From positions 1 through 47,501 of the forward strand of contig JAGOMJ010000017.1 of the NCBI GenBank assembly GCA_017993615.1: a DNA stretch of 47,501 nucleotides, given 5' to 3'. Below are positions 16,270-24,930 of this stretch, one piece after another. Every line of letters starts with the position of its first letter. Within the stretch, counting starts at the first letter, position 1. The DNA is from Smithella sp. (GTDB lineage Bacteria; Desulfobacterota; Syntrophia; Syntrophales; Smithellaceae). Below the pieces are notes generated by a model. That model was not told where the DNA came from and did not search any database. It was given only the letters and a program-made list of their open reading frames with translations. The translations under genes were made by a program, and so were the position numbers.

Positions 16270-16737
16270 ATGAAAACCATAAAGATTTATTGCATCGTTA
16301 TTTTAGCCGCATTGCTCTTATCGGCATACGGGAGTCTTGCGGCGGACTGGGGATTCAGAGGACTGCTTCCCCGGGGCACCGGCTATTATGACAAGAACAG
16401 CATCAGAAAAATCAGTGATCATATCTATCAGGTCTGGACCGTAACCATTTACAACGAACGGGGCAGAGCGGACGCTTATGCCATGCTGCTAAAGCAGGAA
16501 AAGGCGCCGGGAAACCCTGCTGTGTTGAATCAGGAATCGATATTGCTGGAATTGGACTGCCTGCAGGGCAAATATAGAATTGTTTCCATAAATATTTATG
16601 ATGAAAAAGACACGTTGCTTTTTTCCGTACCGGAAACCAATGACGGATGGCATGATATCATTCCGAATTCAATTAATGAAAAACTTAATAACGCGGTCTG
16701 CAAGGCCGTAGACAACCACCGGAATGGGAATCCATAA
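16270..16737 (+). CDS. Small secreted protein, surface-adhesin E-like
   Basis: A 155-residue protein with a signal peptide (hydrophobic core IYCIVILAALLLSAYG, cleavage near AAD). The mature part follows the layout of the surface-adhesin-protein-E-like domain: YYDKNSI, VWTVTIYNERG, LLELDCLQGKYRIVSINIYD, then WHDIIPNSINEKLNNAVC. Two cysteines could pair. The frame opens upstream at a TTG (16258); the ATG at 16270 is chosen because it starts the signal peptide. The biological role of this domain in non-pathogens is unknown. Confidence 0.6.
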   Translation: MKTIKIYCIVILAALLLSAYGSLAADWGFRGLLPRGTGYYDKNSIRKISDHIYQVWTVTIYNERGRADAYAMLLKQEKAPGNPAVLNQESILLELDCLQGKYRIVSINIYDEKDTLLFSVPETNDGWHDIIPNSINEKLNNAVCKAVDNHRNGNP

Positions 16738-16826
16738 TGTCTCCGAATCGCGCATGGGATGTTTCAGCCGGCCACGACGGGCTTTTGTCTCGCCATCATA
16801 AAAAACACCGGAGTCAGACGATTCCC

Positions 16827-16848
16827 AAACCGGCCGTTCATGACCGGT
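16827..16848. repeat. Short inverted repeat
   Basis: AACCGG (16827-16832) and CCGGTT (16843-16848) are separated by 10 nt and followed by GATTTTA. It may be a weak terminator after the secreted-protein gene. Confidence 0.3.
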
Positions 16849-16880
16849 TGATTTTACCAATAACCTGAAAGGACATAGAT

Positions 16881-17528
16881 ATGCTGAAAAAATATCGATA
16901 TGTATTAACCGGTTTTCTCCAGGATTTTCTTTATTATTTTATACGGGGTTACAGTTGGACATTCCGCCTGCAAGTTGTCAATGAAAAACCCTGGATGGAT
17001 CACCTCAAACAGGGGGGACGTATTCTGATTTGCTGCTGGCACCAGCAGTTTTTTTCAGCCATCCGCCATTTCAAAACCTACGCCCCCTATCGTCCCGCCC
17101 TGATGATCAGCCAGAGTAAAGACGGTGATATCATCGCCAGGATTGCCGAGAAAACAGGCTGGCATACCGTGCGGGGATCATCGTCAAAAGACGGAAGCCG
17201 TGCGCTCAGGGGAATGATTGATTATCTGATTAAATCCCGTTTTGCCGGTCACGTTGTGGACGGACCCAGAGGCCCAGCAGGCATCGTGAAAGCAGGCGTT
17301 GTTAAACTGGCACAAGCCAGCGGAGCGCTCGTCGTGCCGTTCTATATCTCCGCCGATCGTGCATGGTATTTCAACAGCTGGGATCATTTCATGCTGCCCA
17401 AGCCTTTTGCGCACGTTACCCTGCGTTTCGGGGACATGCTGGATCTGGCATCGGGAGAGAGCGAGGAAGATTTCGAGCGCCAAAGATTACGGCTCGAGGG
17501 CATCATGAAACCAAACTTGCACCTATGA
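16881..17528 (+). CDS. DUF374 lysophospholipid acyltransferase-like protein
   Basis: A 215-residue protein of the COG2121/DUF374 group related to LpxL/PlsC acyltransferases. Recognisable parts are CCWHQQFFSAI near residue 53 (in the place of the H-x4-D box), the ISQSKDGDIIARIAEKTGW block, RGSSSKDGSRALR, and HVVDGPRGPAGIVKAGVVKLAQ. These are conserved in this family, which is thought to acylate lipids at the cytoplasmic face of the membrane. The N-terminus is amphipathic and probably membrane-associated. AAAGGA lies 8 nt before the ATG. Its 3' end faces the glycyl-radical gene. Confidence 0.8.
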   Translation: MLKKYRYVLTGFLQDFLYYFIRGYSWTFRLQVVNEKPWMDHLKQGGRILICCWHQQFFSAIRHFKTYAPYRPALMISQSKDGDIIARIAEKTGWHTVRGSSSKDGSRALRGMIDYLIKSRFAGHVVDGPRGPAGIVKAGVVKLAQASGALVVPFYISADRAWYFNSWDHFMLPKPFAHVTLRFGDMLDLASGESEEDFERQRLRLEGIMKPNLHL

Positions 17529-17606
17529 CCGGGATCGCAAACAGGTCCATGTACTCGTTTGCGTTTCACTTCCGGAAGGGAACAAGCCCTTTTCAGCAGC
17601 TCCTGT

Positions 17607-20600
17607 TCATGAATAACAGGTTCTGTTAATAATGACTTTTTTCAAATCATCGGACAAATGGTTGAAGTATGCGCAGTATCCCGCAATCCGTACCAGCAGG
17701 TATGGATATTTCTCCGGATGGTTGTAAGCATCCAGCAGCATTTCCCGGTTGATGACGTTGGGCTGAAACTGCATGCCTCCTTTTTTGAAATACGTGCTGA
17801 AAATACCGGCAAGATTTGTTATGCCGTCTCTCCCCTGAAAAAGAGCCGAGTCCATGGTAAAGGTGACGGTGGTTCCGTTGGGCGCATACTTTACAAAATC
17901 AACACCAGACACGGAATTCAGTGAGGAGAGAAGATCGGACATCTGCATGCCGTAGTGCGGAGAAATACTGTTGGCCAGGGGAACCCCTTTGAGCCGGCCG
18001 GACGGCAACGACGGTGTTTTCTTGCCGTAAACATCGCTGACGTTCAGCGCATAGTATCCGGCGGTATAGAATCCGTTGCGCGGCGAATTCGGCACCTGCC
18101 TCAGGGCATTGCAATAAATCTCCAGCGTCTTGTTGACCCATTTGACCGCTTCGGGGGAATCATCATGTCCCAGTTTCGGCACGGCAAGCAGCGCTTGTCG
18201 TATTTGTTGACCATCATCCCCTTCGAAGTCGTTATCGATGGCATGGATGACGTCCATCAACGAATACATCTTTTTCTTGAAGACCACTTCGTTGAGTGCG
18301 TGCAGCGAATCCGCGGCGTCCGTGATGCCTACGGCCTGGATACCGCTCGTGTTGAACTCGCATCCGCCCTGGTTCACATCCAGTCCTTTTTCGACACAGC
18401 CCCTGGATAGCGCGGAAGCCAGGGGCGTCGTAAAGTTTTTGCATATTTCTTTTTCAATTTTCTGATGATCAGCCAATATGGAAGATGCCAGATGATTCAG
18501 ACGATTCTGATATCGTTCCAACAATTCATCCATATTCGCCGGAGGATTATATGCTGTTTTCTTTTTCGTTTTATAGGAGGCCCGGGCTTTGCCGTATTTG
18601 TCCGCTATCCATTTGGAAACCCTGTTGCCGCCGCGGAAATTATATTCAATGAATTTCGTCGTCAGTTTTTCCATTTGATCGGAAAAGCCGTAGTTCCATA
18701 AATCATCTTCTTCGCCTTTGAGGGCCTGAAGCAACGGCAGGACGACATTCATATTGGCGCAGTCGGTGTTCCCGAAATGATCATCAGACGCATTGGGTTC
18801 GACGCATCCGACAATGGAATAGTTTCTGATATTCTCGATAGACGTGTCATAATGTTTTGATAACGATTGAATATAAACTTCATCATTATTCAGTTTCGGC
18901 TGCGGGGAACCGTTAATATAGACCTCCGCTATTCTGTTCAGATAGCGCTCAGGGCTGTTCGGATGAATTCTTGCCGACATATCCACCGCGAGAAACTGGA
19001 GTTCGCAAATATCAATCAACATATAGGTAAGATCATTGGTCGCATCCTGACCGTCTTTGTCCACACCGCCGAACGTCACGGTCTGGTCTGTGGACTGGGT
19101 TTCGAAAAGCCGGCCGATGGCAAAATACGTATCTCCGTCGTTTACCAGAATCGCCTCGTCCATTTTGAGGATAAATAAGGCCAGCAGTTCCCTGGCTTTT
19201 TCGTATGTGATGATTCCGGCCTCTTTATCTTTCTTATAATAAGGATACAATATCTGATCGAGACGTCCGAACGATATGGCGTTCTCATACGATTCAATAC
19301 AGAGCGCGACCTGCAGAAACATCATGGACTGGAGGGCTTCATGATACGTGCGTGCCGGATGTTTCGGTACATGCCGGCAAATCTGAACCAAGTCTTCCAG
19401 TTCCTTACGGCGGACGGGGTCTGCTTCTGTTTTGCTCATGTCGGAAAGAGCGTCAGCGTATCTTAGCGCAAAATTTTCCAGCGCTTTGACGGCAATTATG
19501 GCGCCCTGATAAAAGGTCTGATCATTCTGAGGCTTTTCTTTTTGTGCCTCTTCAAGTTCTTTGATGATGCCGGTTGTCCCAAGTGTCAGAATACGTTCGA
19601 AGTTGACGATGAAATGCGCTATCGCTGCCATATTGTTGTTGAATCCGACATTCATTTCACATAACCGTGAAATGCTTAAGACCAGATCGGACAACGTTTT
19701 ATTGACTTTGGTCAGCAGGCAGTGTTTCTGCCAGAACGGCAATATTCTGCAATAAAAATACAGTCTGTCTTTCCACGAACACTGGAAGGCCACCGGTGTC
19801 TGGCGGTGAATCTGATGGAGAATGGATGAAAAGAGAATCCCGTAATGTTCCTCCCACACCTGACCGCCGACTCTTTTGGATGTAAAATTACCGACCAGCA
19901 GTTCATGCGGATAGATCCTGACCTGCTTATTTTTCAGCACATAATCGAGACGTTCCGCGCGATGGATGTGGGTCGGTTTTTTGAAACCGTTTTTTCTGTA
20001 AAATTTTGTTTTCAGTTTGGATGTTTCAAAACAGAGATGATAACCGCTCTTTCGTATATCTTTTTGTATCGCATGAACACGATCGGTAAAAACCGCTTTA
20101 CTGCGAAAGTTTCCCAGATCTTCACACTCGGCGTAAATATCCAATGGTTTCAATAATTCGACGGCTTTTTTAACGGCGGTCAAACTCTGCTCCGGTGAAA
20201 TATTCAACGATTCACGGACCAGACCGAGACGCTTGGCCTTGTCTTCGTACATATTGTGATATTTTAAAAGTTCAATCGATTTGTGGTTTACGGATTTCAG
20301 AAAATCAGCCGTCGCCTTTATGTGCTGCTCGTGATCGTTATATTCCGGGACCATGACCATGCGGAATTTAATGTTCGCTTTTGACGCAAGCAGTTTTCTA
20401 ATATTGTCGTGAATGAGACGGCTGTCCTGCTTTGTGCATTTTCTGTGGAGGTCCTCATCCCCCACAACCTTCAAATCGACCAGGAACAAGTCAATATAGG
20501 GCGCTGTCTTGCTGATATTCTCCCAAGGCACATGCAGGGAGGTTTCCACAGCAATGTGAATCTTTTCGTCCTTCAATTTTTTCAAAAGATGGGTAAGGCT

Positions 20601-20912
20601 TTCCGGATCCTGCAGCAGAGGTTCACCGCCGCTGAGCGTCACGCCGCCGCCGGTCTTGAGGTAATAATCCTTGTCGCGCAGGACAACCTCCAGGACGTCA
20701 GCAATTGCATAATGCACGGCGGGAGAGGGCATCGGTTTTAAAGACAGCGCTTCGGGATTCTGACACCATACGCATCGCAGTCCGCACCCCTGAAAGAAAA
20801 TGGTTGTGCGGATGCCGGGACCGTCATGAACACAGGTACGCTGTATTTTCAGAACGTTGAGTTTTTGGGTTTGTTCGATCGGGTCTTTGTCAATTTGTCT
20901 CGCGGTCTGCAT
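17607..20912 (-). CDS. Glycyl-radical enzyme fused to its own radical-SAM activase
   Basis: A single 1101-codon frame with two complete modules. Residues about 18-265 are a glycyl-radical-enzyme activase: HDGPGIRTTIFFQGC leads into the C43-x3-C47-x2-C50 cluster motif, and TLSGGEPLLQ (92-101) contacts SAM. It lacks the extra ferredoxin-like clusters of many activases, so resembles the short pyruvate formate-lyase activase type. After about 20 linker residues, residues about 275-1101 form a full PFL-type enzyme: start block with HELLVGN (337-342), the active-site loop GCVEP with C703 and E705, and the radical site R1075-I-A-G1078-Y near the end. The Glu after Cys-Val is typical of dehydratase/eliminase members (glycerol dehydratase, choline lyase); the substrate is unknown. 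AAGGAG precedes the ATG. The gene overlaps the 3' end of the upstream FCD regulator gene by 23 bp, so the two are co-transcribed. Confidence 0.9.
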   Translation of the reverse strand: MQTARQIDKDPIEQTQKLNVLKIQRTCVHDGPGIRTTIFFQGCGLRCVWCQNPEALSLKPMPSPAVHYAIADVLEVVLRDKDYYLKTGGGVTLSGGEPLLQDPESLTHLLKKLKDEKIHIAVETSLHVPWENISKTAPYIDLFLVDLKVVGDEDLHRKCTKQDSRLIHDNIRKLLASKANIKFRMVMVPEYNDHEQHIKATADFLKSVNHKSIELLKYHNMYEDKAKRLGLVRESLNISPEQSLTAVKKAVELLKPLDIYAECEDLGNFRSKAVFTDRVHAIQKDIRKSGYHLCFETSKLKTKFYRKNGFKKPTHIHRAERLDYVLKNKQVRIYPHELLVGNFTSKRVGGQVWEEHYGILFSSILHQIHRQTPVAFQCSWKDRLYFYCRILPFWQKHCLLTKVNKTLSDLVLSISRLCEMNVGFNNNMAAIAHFIVNFERILTLGTTGIIKELEEAQKEKPQNDQTFYQGAIIAVKALENFALRYADALSDMSKTEADPVRRKELEDLVQICRHVPKHPARTYHEALQSMMFLQVALCIESYENAISFGRLDQILYPYYKKDKEAGIITYEKARELLALFILKMDEAILVNDGDTYFAIGRLFETQSTDQTVTFGGVDKDGQDATNDLTYMLIDICELQFLAVDMSARIHPNSPERYLNRIAEVYINGSPQPKLNNDEVYIQSLSKHYDTSIENIRNYSIVGCVEPNASDDHFGNTDCANMNVVLPLLQALKGEEDDLWNYGFSDQMEKLTTKFIEYNFRGGNRVSKWIADKYGKARASYKTKKKTAYNPPANMDELLERYQNRLNHLASSILADHQKIEKEICKNFTTPLASALSRGCVEKGLDVNQGGCEFNTSGIQAVGITDAADSLHALNEVVFKKKMYSLMDVIHAIDNDFEGDDGQQIRQALLAVPKLGHDDSPEAVKWVNKTLEIYCNALRQVPNSPRNGFYTAGYYALNVSDVYGKKTPSLPSGRLKGVPLANSISPHYGMQMSDLLSSLNSVSGVDFVKYAPNGTTVTFTMDSALFQGRDGITNLAGIFSTYFKKGGMQFQPNVINREMLLDAYNHPEKYPYLLVRIAGYCAYFNHLSDDLKKVIINRTCYS

Positions 20913-21636
20913 TTTGGGACTCCTTTGTGTCTGAAAGCGACTTTAAAAATTTCAGTAATTCCATACCGGCTTTGAGAAAAGTGTTGGCTTTTTCAGCCGC
21001 CTTTTCTTCATCGCCGTCTATCACAGCCTGCAGAATTTCCTGCTGAAGCGTTGTATCCAGATTCGTCGACAGGGGCAGAAACAGATCCAGATGATTATCA
21101 TGGATTGTTTTGATGGTATTCATCAGAAGAATGTACACCATGTTTTTGCTGGCCAGCGCGAGCTGCCGGAAAAATTCGAAATCCAGCTGCTGGAGTTTTC
21201 CCGGATCTGTTGCCTTGATCAGTTCATTCATCAGAATTTTCATCTGCTCGACATCCTTTTTGTCGGCTCGCCGGGCTGCGCATCTGGCAACGTCTGTCCC
21301 GAACAGTTCTCTTGCTTCCAGAATATTTTCCAGAATCTTGAGATCAATTTGGCCGTTGATGACCAGCAATGAAAAAATCAGGTCGATTGAGGCCTTGTGA
21401 AAATCCTCAACGATAATCCCCTTGCCCTGATGAATAACAATCAGTTTCAACTGCTCGAGTTTTTTCAAAGCCTCCCTGAGTGTCGCCCTCGTCACATTTA
21501 ATTGTGTCGCTAGGGTCCTTTCCGGAGGCAATTTTTCACCGGGACTGACGCCGCCTCCGAGAATATATTTCAGGAGCCTCTCGGCAATCTGCTCCGGAGC
21601 CTTCATTTTCTCAACGGGCGTTAATTCTATCTGCAT
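20890..21636 (-). CDS. FadR/FCD-type GntR transcriptional regulator
   Basis: A 248-residue regulator. Residues about 10-75 are a GntR winged helix (EQIAERLLKYILGG, GEKLPPERTLATQLNVTRATLREALKKLEQLKLI, then the wing HQGKGIIVED). Residues about 95-230 form an all-helical FCD ligand domain that usually binds small carboxylates, often through a metal held by Asp/His residues. The frame opens at a TTG (21663); the ATG at 21636 fits the usual N-terminus better. It is the first gene of an operon with the fused glycyl-radical enzyme, whose start it overlaps, so it most likely controls that enzyme and itself in response to the substrate or product. Confidence 0.9.
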   Translation of the reverse strand: MQIELTPVEKMKAPEQIAERLLKYILGGGVSPGEKLPPERTLATQLNVTRATLREALKKLEQLKLIVIHQGKGIIVEDFHKASIDLIFSLLVINGQIDLKILENILEARELFGTDVARCAARRADKKDVEQMKILMNELIKATDPGKLQQLDFEFFRQLALASKNMVYILLMNTIKTIHDNHLDLFLPLSTNLDTTLQQEILQAVIDGDEEKAAEKANTFLKAGMELLKFLKSLSDTKESQNADRETN

Positions 21637-21734
21637 GGTCTTCTTCACCTTCTGGCACCGCAATTGGAAAATCTATCTTTGAGGAGGGATCACCATCAAA
21701 AAAACGATCTTTAGCGTGTCAAAAAATATAAACA

Positions 21735-21761
21735 TTGGTAGTACCATTGGACCAATTGTAC
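21735..21761. promoter_or_regulatory. Palindromic operator-like sites upstream of the FCD regulator gene
   Basis: TGGT-AGT-ACCA (21736-21746) and ATTGG-A-CCAAT (21746-21756) lie side by side and share one base. FadR/FCD regulators bind palindromes built on TGGT...ACCA, so this is the probable autoregulatory operator of the regulator/glycyl-radical operon. Confidence 0.6.
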
Positions 21762-21886
21762 GTGGATAATTTTCAAAAATCAAGTATTTTTATTTTTTTT
21801 GGCAGTAATGAATGTCAAAATAATAAAATATTTCTACAAATTATTGTAAATACAGACAATATCTATTTTAATCAGGGGAATGACAT

Positions 21887-23869
21887 TTATCGGGGGTTCT
21901 TCTTGCTGATTTTTTTCATTTTTTTGACAAAAACATAGACAATTAAACCGCAAATCATAAGGAGTAGGATTACAGACACCAGAAAAACCTTTGTAAGGAT
22001 ATTGCCTTTGCTAAAAATTCTGACCGGATTGCAGGACGGCTGCGCGAGATATCGTCCCTCCGGTTTGCTGTATTTAAGCGGAATCTTCGCCGTTTGCAAA
22101 TGTTGCGGTTCTTGAAATGAACGCAGATAAAGTGCAAGGGCCAGCCATTCCTTGATTTCGCCGGTTTTTTTCATAGACACGATGGACGAGTTGAGATCGG
22201 TCAATCGCTTCCCTGAGCTGTCCTTCGGCACCACATGGATTAAACCGAAACTGACCGAGCTGACGTAATCAATAAGGGCGGCGGTATACAAATTCGCACA
22301 GGCGCGGTAGAGTTTTGTCTGATCAAGCGGTTGATAAACGCCTTTTTCATCCGCAACCCAAACCGACGTGACCCGGTCGAACCAGATGCGCCGCGGATTA
22401 TAGGTAAATTTCACGCCGGACACCTGCAAATAAGCGTCTTTCTTATGCATCGGCGCTATGGTTGTATGAACTTCCAGAATGTCCTTGAGTTCCTTCCCGC
22501 TGATATAAAAAGAAACCAGCGGATACCCGGGAATCCTGTCCGGTCCGATTCCCAGAGAAAGGACCCGGAACACATCGCTTACGGTAATTTTTCCCTTGAG
22601 CAGGGAATCGCGAATCACGCCCAAAGGTTGCAGGGCAAAGTGGACATGGCGGTAATCGGGACCTTCCGCCTGTTTGACGGCTTCACGATAGGCATCAACG
22701 ATTAAATTACCCAGTCCTGTTTCACGCGGATGCCGATGCATGGATTCAAGAGATTCCATGGAAAAATCCGATTCGGCAATTACGTCTTCGAATGTCAGGT
22801 CATAGTGTGCAAGAAAGTCGCGATTGACTATCTTTTCGTAGCCGGCAATTGCCTCCTGAACCGCCTTGTCTTCAGGAATTTCTGATGAAACATGTCTTAG
22901 ATCGTATGAAGCCAATGAAGCGCCCTTAAACCGGTCAAAACGAATGCCCAGCGATCCGAGGTACCTGCCGTAGCGTCCGCCGGAGACAATAATGGTCCGG
23001 CCGATGATGATCGGCGTTTTCAAGACCGTGTGCGTATGTCCGCTGACGATAACGTCTATTTGCGGAACCGCCCGGGCCAGAATTTCATCTTCCGATTTCT
23101 TCGCATCGGCCGACGTTCCGCTGTGGGAAAGGCAAATGACCAGATCAGCCTTTTCCCGGTTCTTCAAGATCGCAACGGTCTTTTTGCTTGCTTCCACCGG
23201 ATCGGCAAACATCACCGGTTTGGCGAAAGGAGCATCGTCGGCCGCGTCTTTTCCCATGATGCCGAACAGGCCGATGCGTAAACCGTTTCTTTCAAGAACC
23301 ATGTAATCCCGGACCGGATAATCGGTCAGTGCCTGCTTCAGCGTTTTATCGCCTGGATGGTCACCGTTCACAATAAGATTGGAGGCAACAATCTGCGGCA
23401 GTATTTGCGATTTGGAACGCGCCGCTGTCAGCATCTTTGCCAGGCCCTCGGGATGAAAGTCGAAATCATGATTTCCAAACGTCGTTGCGGCATAGCCCAT
23501 TTTCCCCATCAGTCTCAGTTCGAAAGCTTCGGTCATGAACGCGGTATGAAAAAGAGTGCCCATCGAAAAATCGCCGGCATCGACCAGCAAGGTTTTAGCG
23601 GGATGCAGGCGCCTCTGCTCGTTGATCATACAGGCAAGTCTGGCATATCCCCCCTGCACTGTCTGTCGTCCGTCTTCCGTTAAAACGCGATGCGGCAGAA
23701 AGTAAGAATGTAAATCGTTGGTAAACAGAAGCATCAGATCGATTTCCGTTTGATTCCCGGAGGCGTTCCGTGCAGATTCTTCCGCAGCAACCGGATTGAA
23801 AATTCCGGCAACCGGTAACAAACCGAATAAAACGAGCAGCAGAAAAAATTGAAGGAAAATTTTTTTCAT
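21887..23869 (-). CDS. UshA/5'-nucleotidase-family metallophosphoesterase, membrane-anchored
   Basis: About 660 residues with an N-terminal signal peptide (KKIFLQFFLLLVLFGLLPVAG). The calcineurin-like domain has its metal motifs in order: FTNDLHSYF, VDAGDF, GNHDFDF, LSHSG and SGHTHT. It is followed by the 5'-nucleotidase C-terminal domain, with ETGLGNLIVDAYR and an aromatic substrate-binding region. Near the C-terminus a transmembrane helix (VFLVSVILLLMICGLIVYVFV) with a Lys-rich tail ties it to the inner membrane, which soluble UshA lacks. It probably hydrolyses nucleotides or UDP-sugars in the periplasm. The frame starts 8 codons earlier at a TTG (23893); ATG at 23869 directly precedes the signal peptide. 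Confidence 0.85.
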   Translation of the reverse strand: MKKIFLQFFLLLVLFGLLPVAGIFNPVAAEESARNASGNQTEIDLMLLFTNDLHSYFLPHRVLTEDGRQTVQGGYARLACMINEQRRLHPAKTLLVDAGDFSMGTLFHTAFMTEAFELRLMGKMGYAATTFGNHDFDFHPEGLAKMLTAARSKSQILPQIVASNLIVNGDHPGDKTLKQALTDYPVRDYMVLERNGLRIGLFGIMGKDAADDAPFAKPVMFADPVEASKKTVAILKNREKADLVICLSHSGTSADAKKSEDEILARAVPQIDVIVSGHTHTVLKTPIIIGRTIIVSGGRYGRYLGSLGIRFDRFKGASLASYDLRHVSSEIPEDKAVQEAIAGYEKIVNRDFLAHYDLTFEDVIAESDFSMESLESMHRHPRETGLGNLIVDAYREAVKQAEGPDYRHVHFALQPLGVIRDSLLKGKITVSDVFRVLSLGIGPDRIPGYPLVSFYISGKELKDILEVHTTIAPMHKKDAYLQVSGVKFTYNPRRIWFDRVTSVWVADEKGVYQPLDQTKLYRACANLYTAALIDYVSSVSFGLIHVVPKDSSGKRLTDLNSSIVSMKKTGEIKEWLALALYLRSFQEPQHLQTAKIPLKYSKPEGRYLAQPSCNPVRIFSKGNILTKVFLVSVILLLMICGLIVYVFVKKMKKISKKNPR

Positions 23870-24047
23870 CCTGTGTCTTTTACGCTCCGGCAACTTTTTT
23901 ATGTTCTGTATGGTGATGTATCACAAAATCAAGAAATAATGGACTCCAATCATCATGGTCCGAAGCACCATAAATCGTTCTTTATTTTTTCCGTTGAATG
24001 AAGTAGATTGCAGTAAAATTCTTCACGCACATTGACCGTAAGAAAAT

Positions 24048-24680
24048 ATGCCCGTACGTACATATCATCTGATCTTGCTGGCAACCGTCTTGATCGTCTG
24101 GATCTGGTCGGCCATAAAACCGCAAGACACCTATCTGACATGGTTTCTGGAAACCCTGCCTTTCATGATGGCCTTGCCGATCATACTCTTGACATACAAG
24201 AAATTCAGACTGACGGATTTAACCTATACGCTAATCGCCCTCCACGCGATGATCCTGATGCTCGGCGCCCATTATTCGTACGCCAAAGTACCGCTGGGCC
24301 TCTGGATGGAAGAATGGTTCGGCTGGACGCGGAATAATTACGACAAAATCGGGCATCTCATGCAGGGGTTCGGTCCGGCGATATACGCGCGTGAAATTAT
24401 CGCCAGAACCTCACCGGTCCAAAAGGGAAAATGGCTGGCTTTTTTCTCCCTTGCCGTCCCCCTGGCCTTTTCCGCATTATATGAGATTCTGGAATGGGCC
24501 GCATCGCTCTCCAACCCCAACGACACGGAAGCTTTTCTGGGAACCCAGGGATATCTCTGGGATACCCAAACCGACATGTTTTTATGTCTGATCGGTTCGA
24601 TGGCGTCGCTCCTCCTGTTAGCCACGTTGCATGACAAGCATCTTTTGAAAACGCAGGCACCGGGGATAAACAAAAAATAA
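24048..24680 (+). CDS. DUF2238 (YjdF-like) inner-membrane protein
   Basis: A 210-residue protein with about six hydrophobic helices. It carries the family's conserved polar motifs: WFLETLPFMMALP, HAMILMLGAHYSYAKVP, NNYDKIGHLMQGFGPAI, ALYEILEWAA and GTQGYLWDTQTDM. The last two place conserved Glu, Trp and Asp residues in or near the membrane. Its function is unknown, although the conserved charged residues suggest an enzyme or carrier. It stands alone in divergent orientation to the phosphoesterase gene. Confidence 0.85.
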   Translation: MPVRTYHLILLATVLIVWIWSAIKPQDTYLTWFLETLPFMMALPIILLTYKKFRLTDLTYTLIALHAMILMLGAHYSYAKVPLGLWMEEWFGWTRNNYDKIGHLMQGFGPAIYAREIIARTSPVQKGKWLAFFSLAVPLAFSALYEILEWAASLSNPNDTEAFLGTQGYLWDTQTDMFLCLIGSMASLLLLATLHDKHLLKTQAPGINKK

Positions 24681-24930
24681 ACATTTTCCCGCAAGACAAA
24701 TAAAAAAACCGAAAGGATGATTAAAATTAAGCTTGTTTGAGGAAACCACTCTGTGCTATGTCTTGCACAATAAAAATCATAAAAGCTCAAGAAAGACATT
24801 GAGACTGGCGATTTAGCAAATCCGGATACGTGTCCGCTTCAATGGGCATCGTCCTCACGATATACCCCATGGTTCTGTATATGGGCTGGAATGTTTTTAC
24901 TGAAAATATGAGAAAGGGCTCAATTAAACA

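Noticed and set aside
23913..23924. GTGAT-GT-ATCAC inverted repeat as a CRP/FNR site
   Set aside because: The half-sites are too close together for the TGTGA-N6-TCACA pattern, and no matching site is seen elsewhere.
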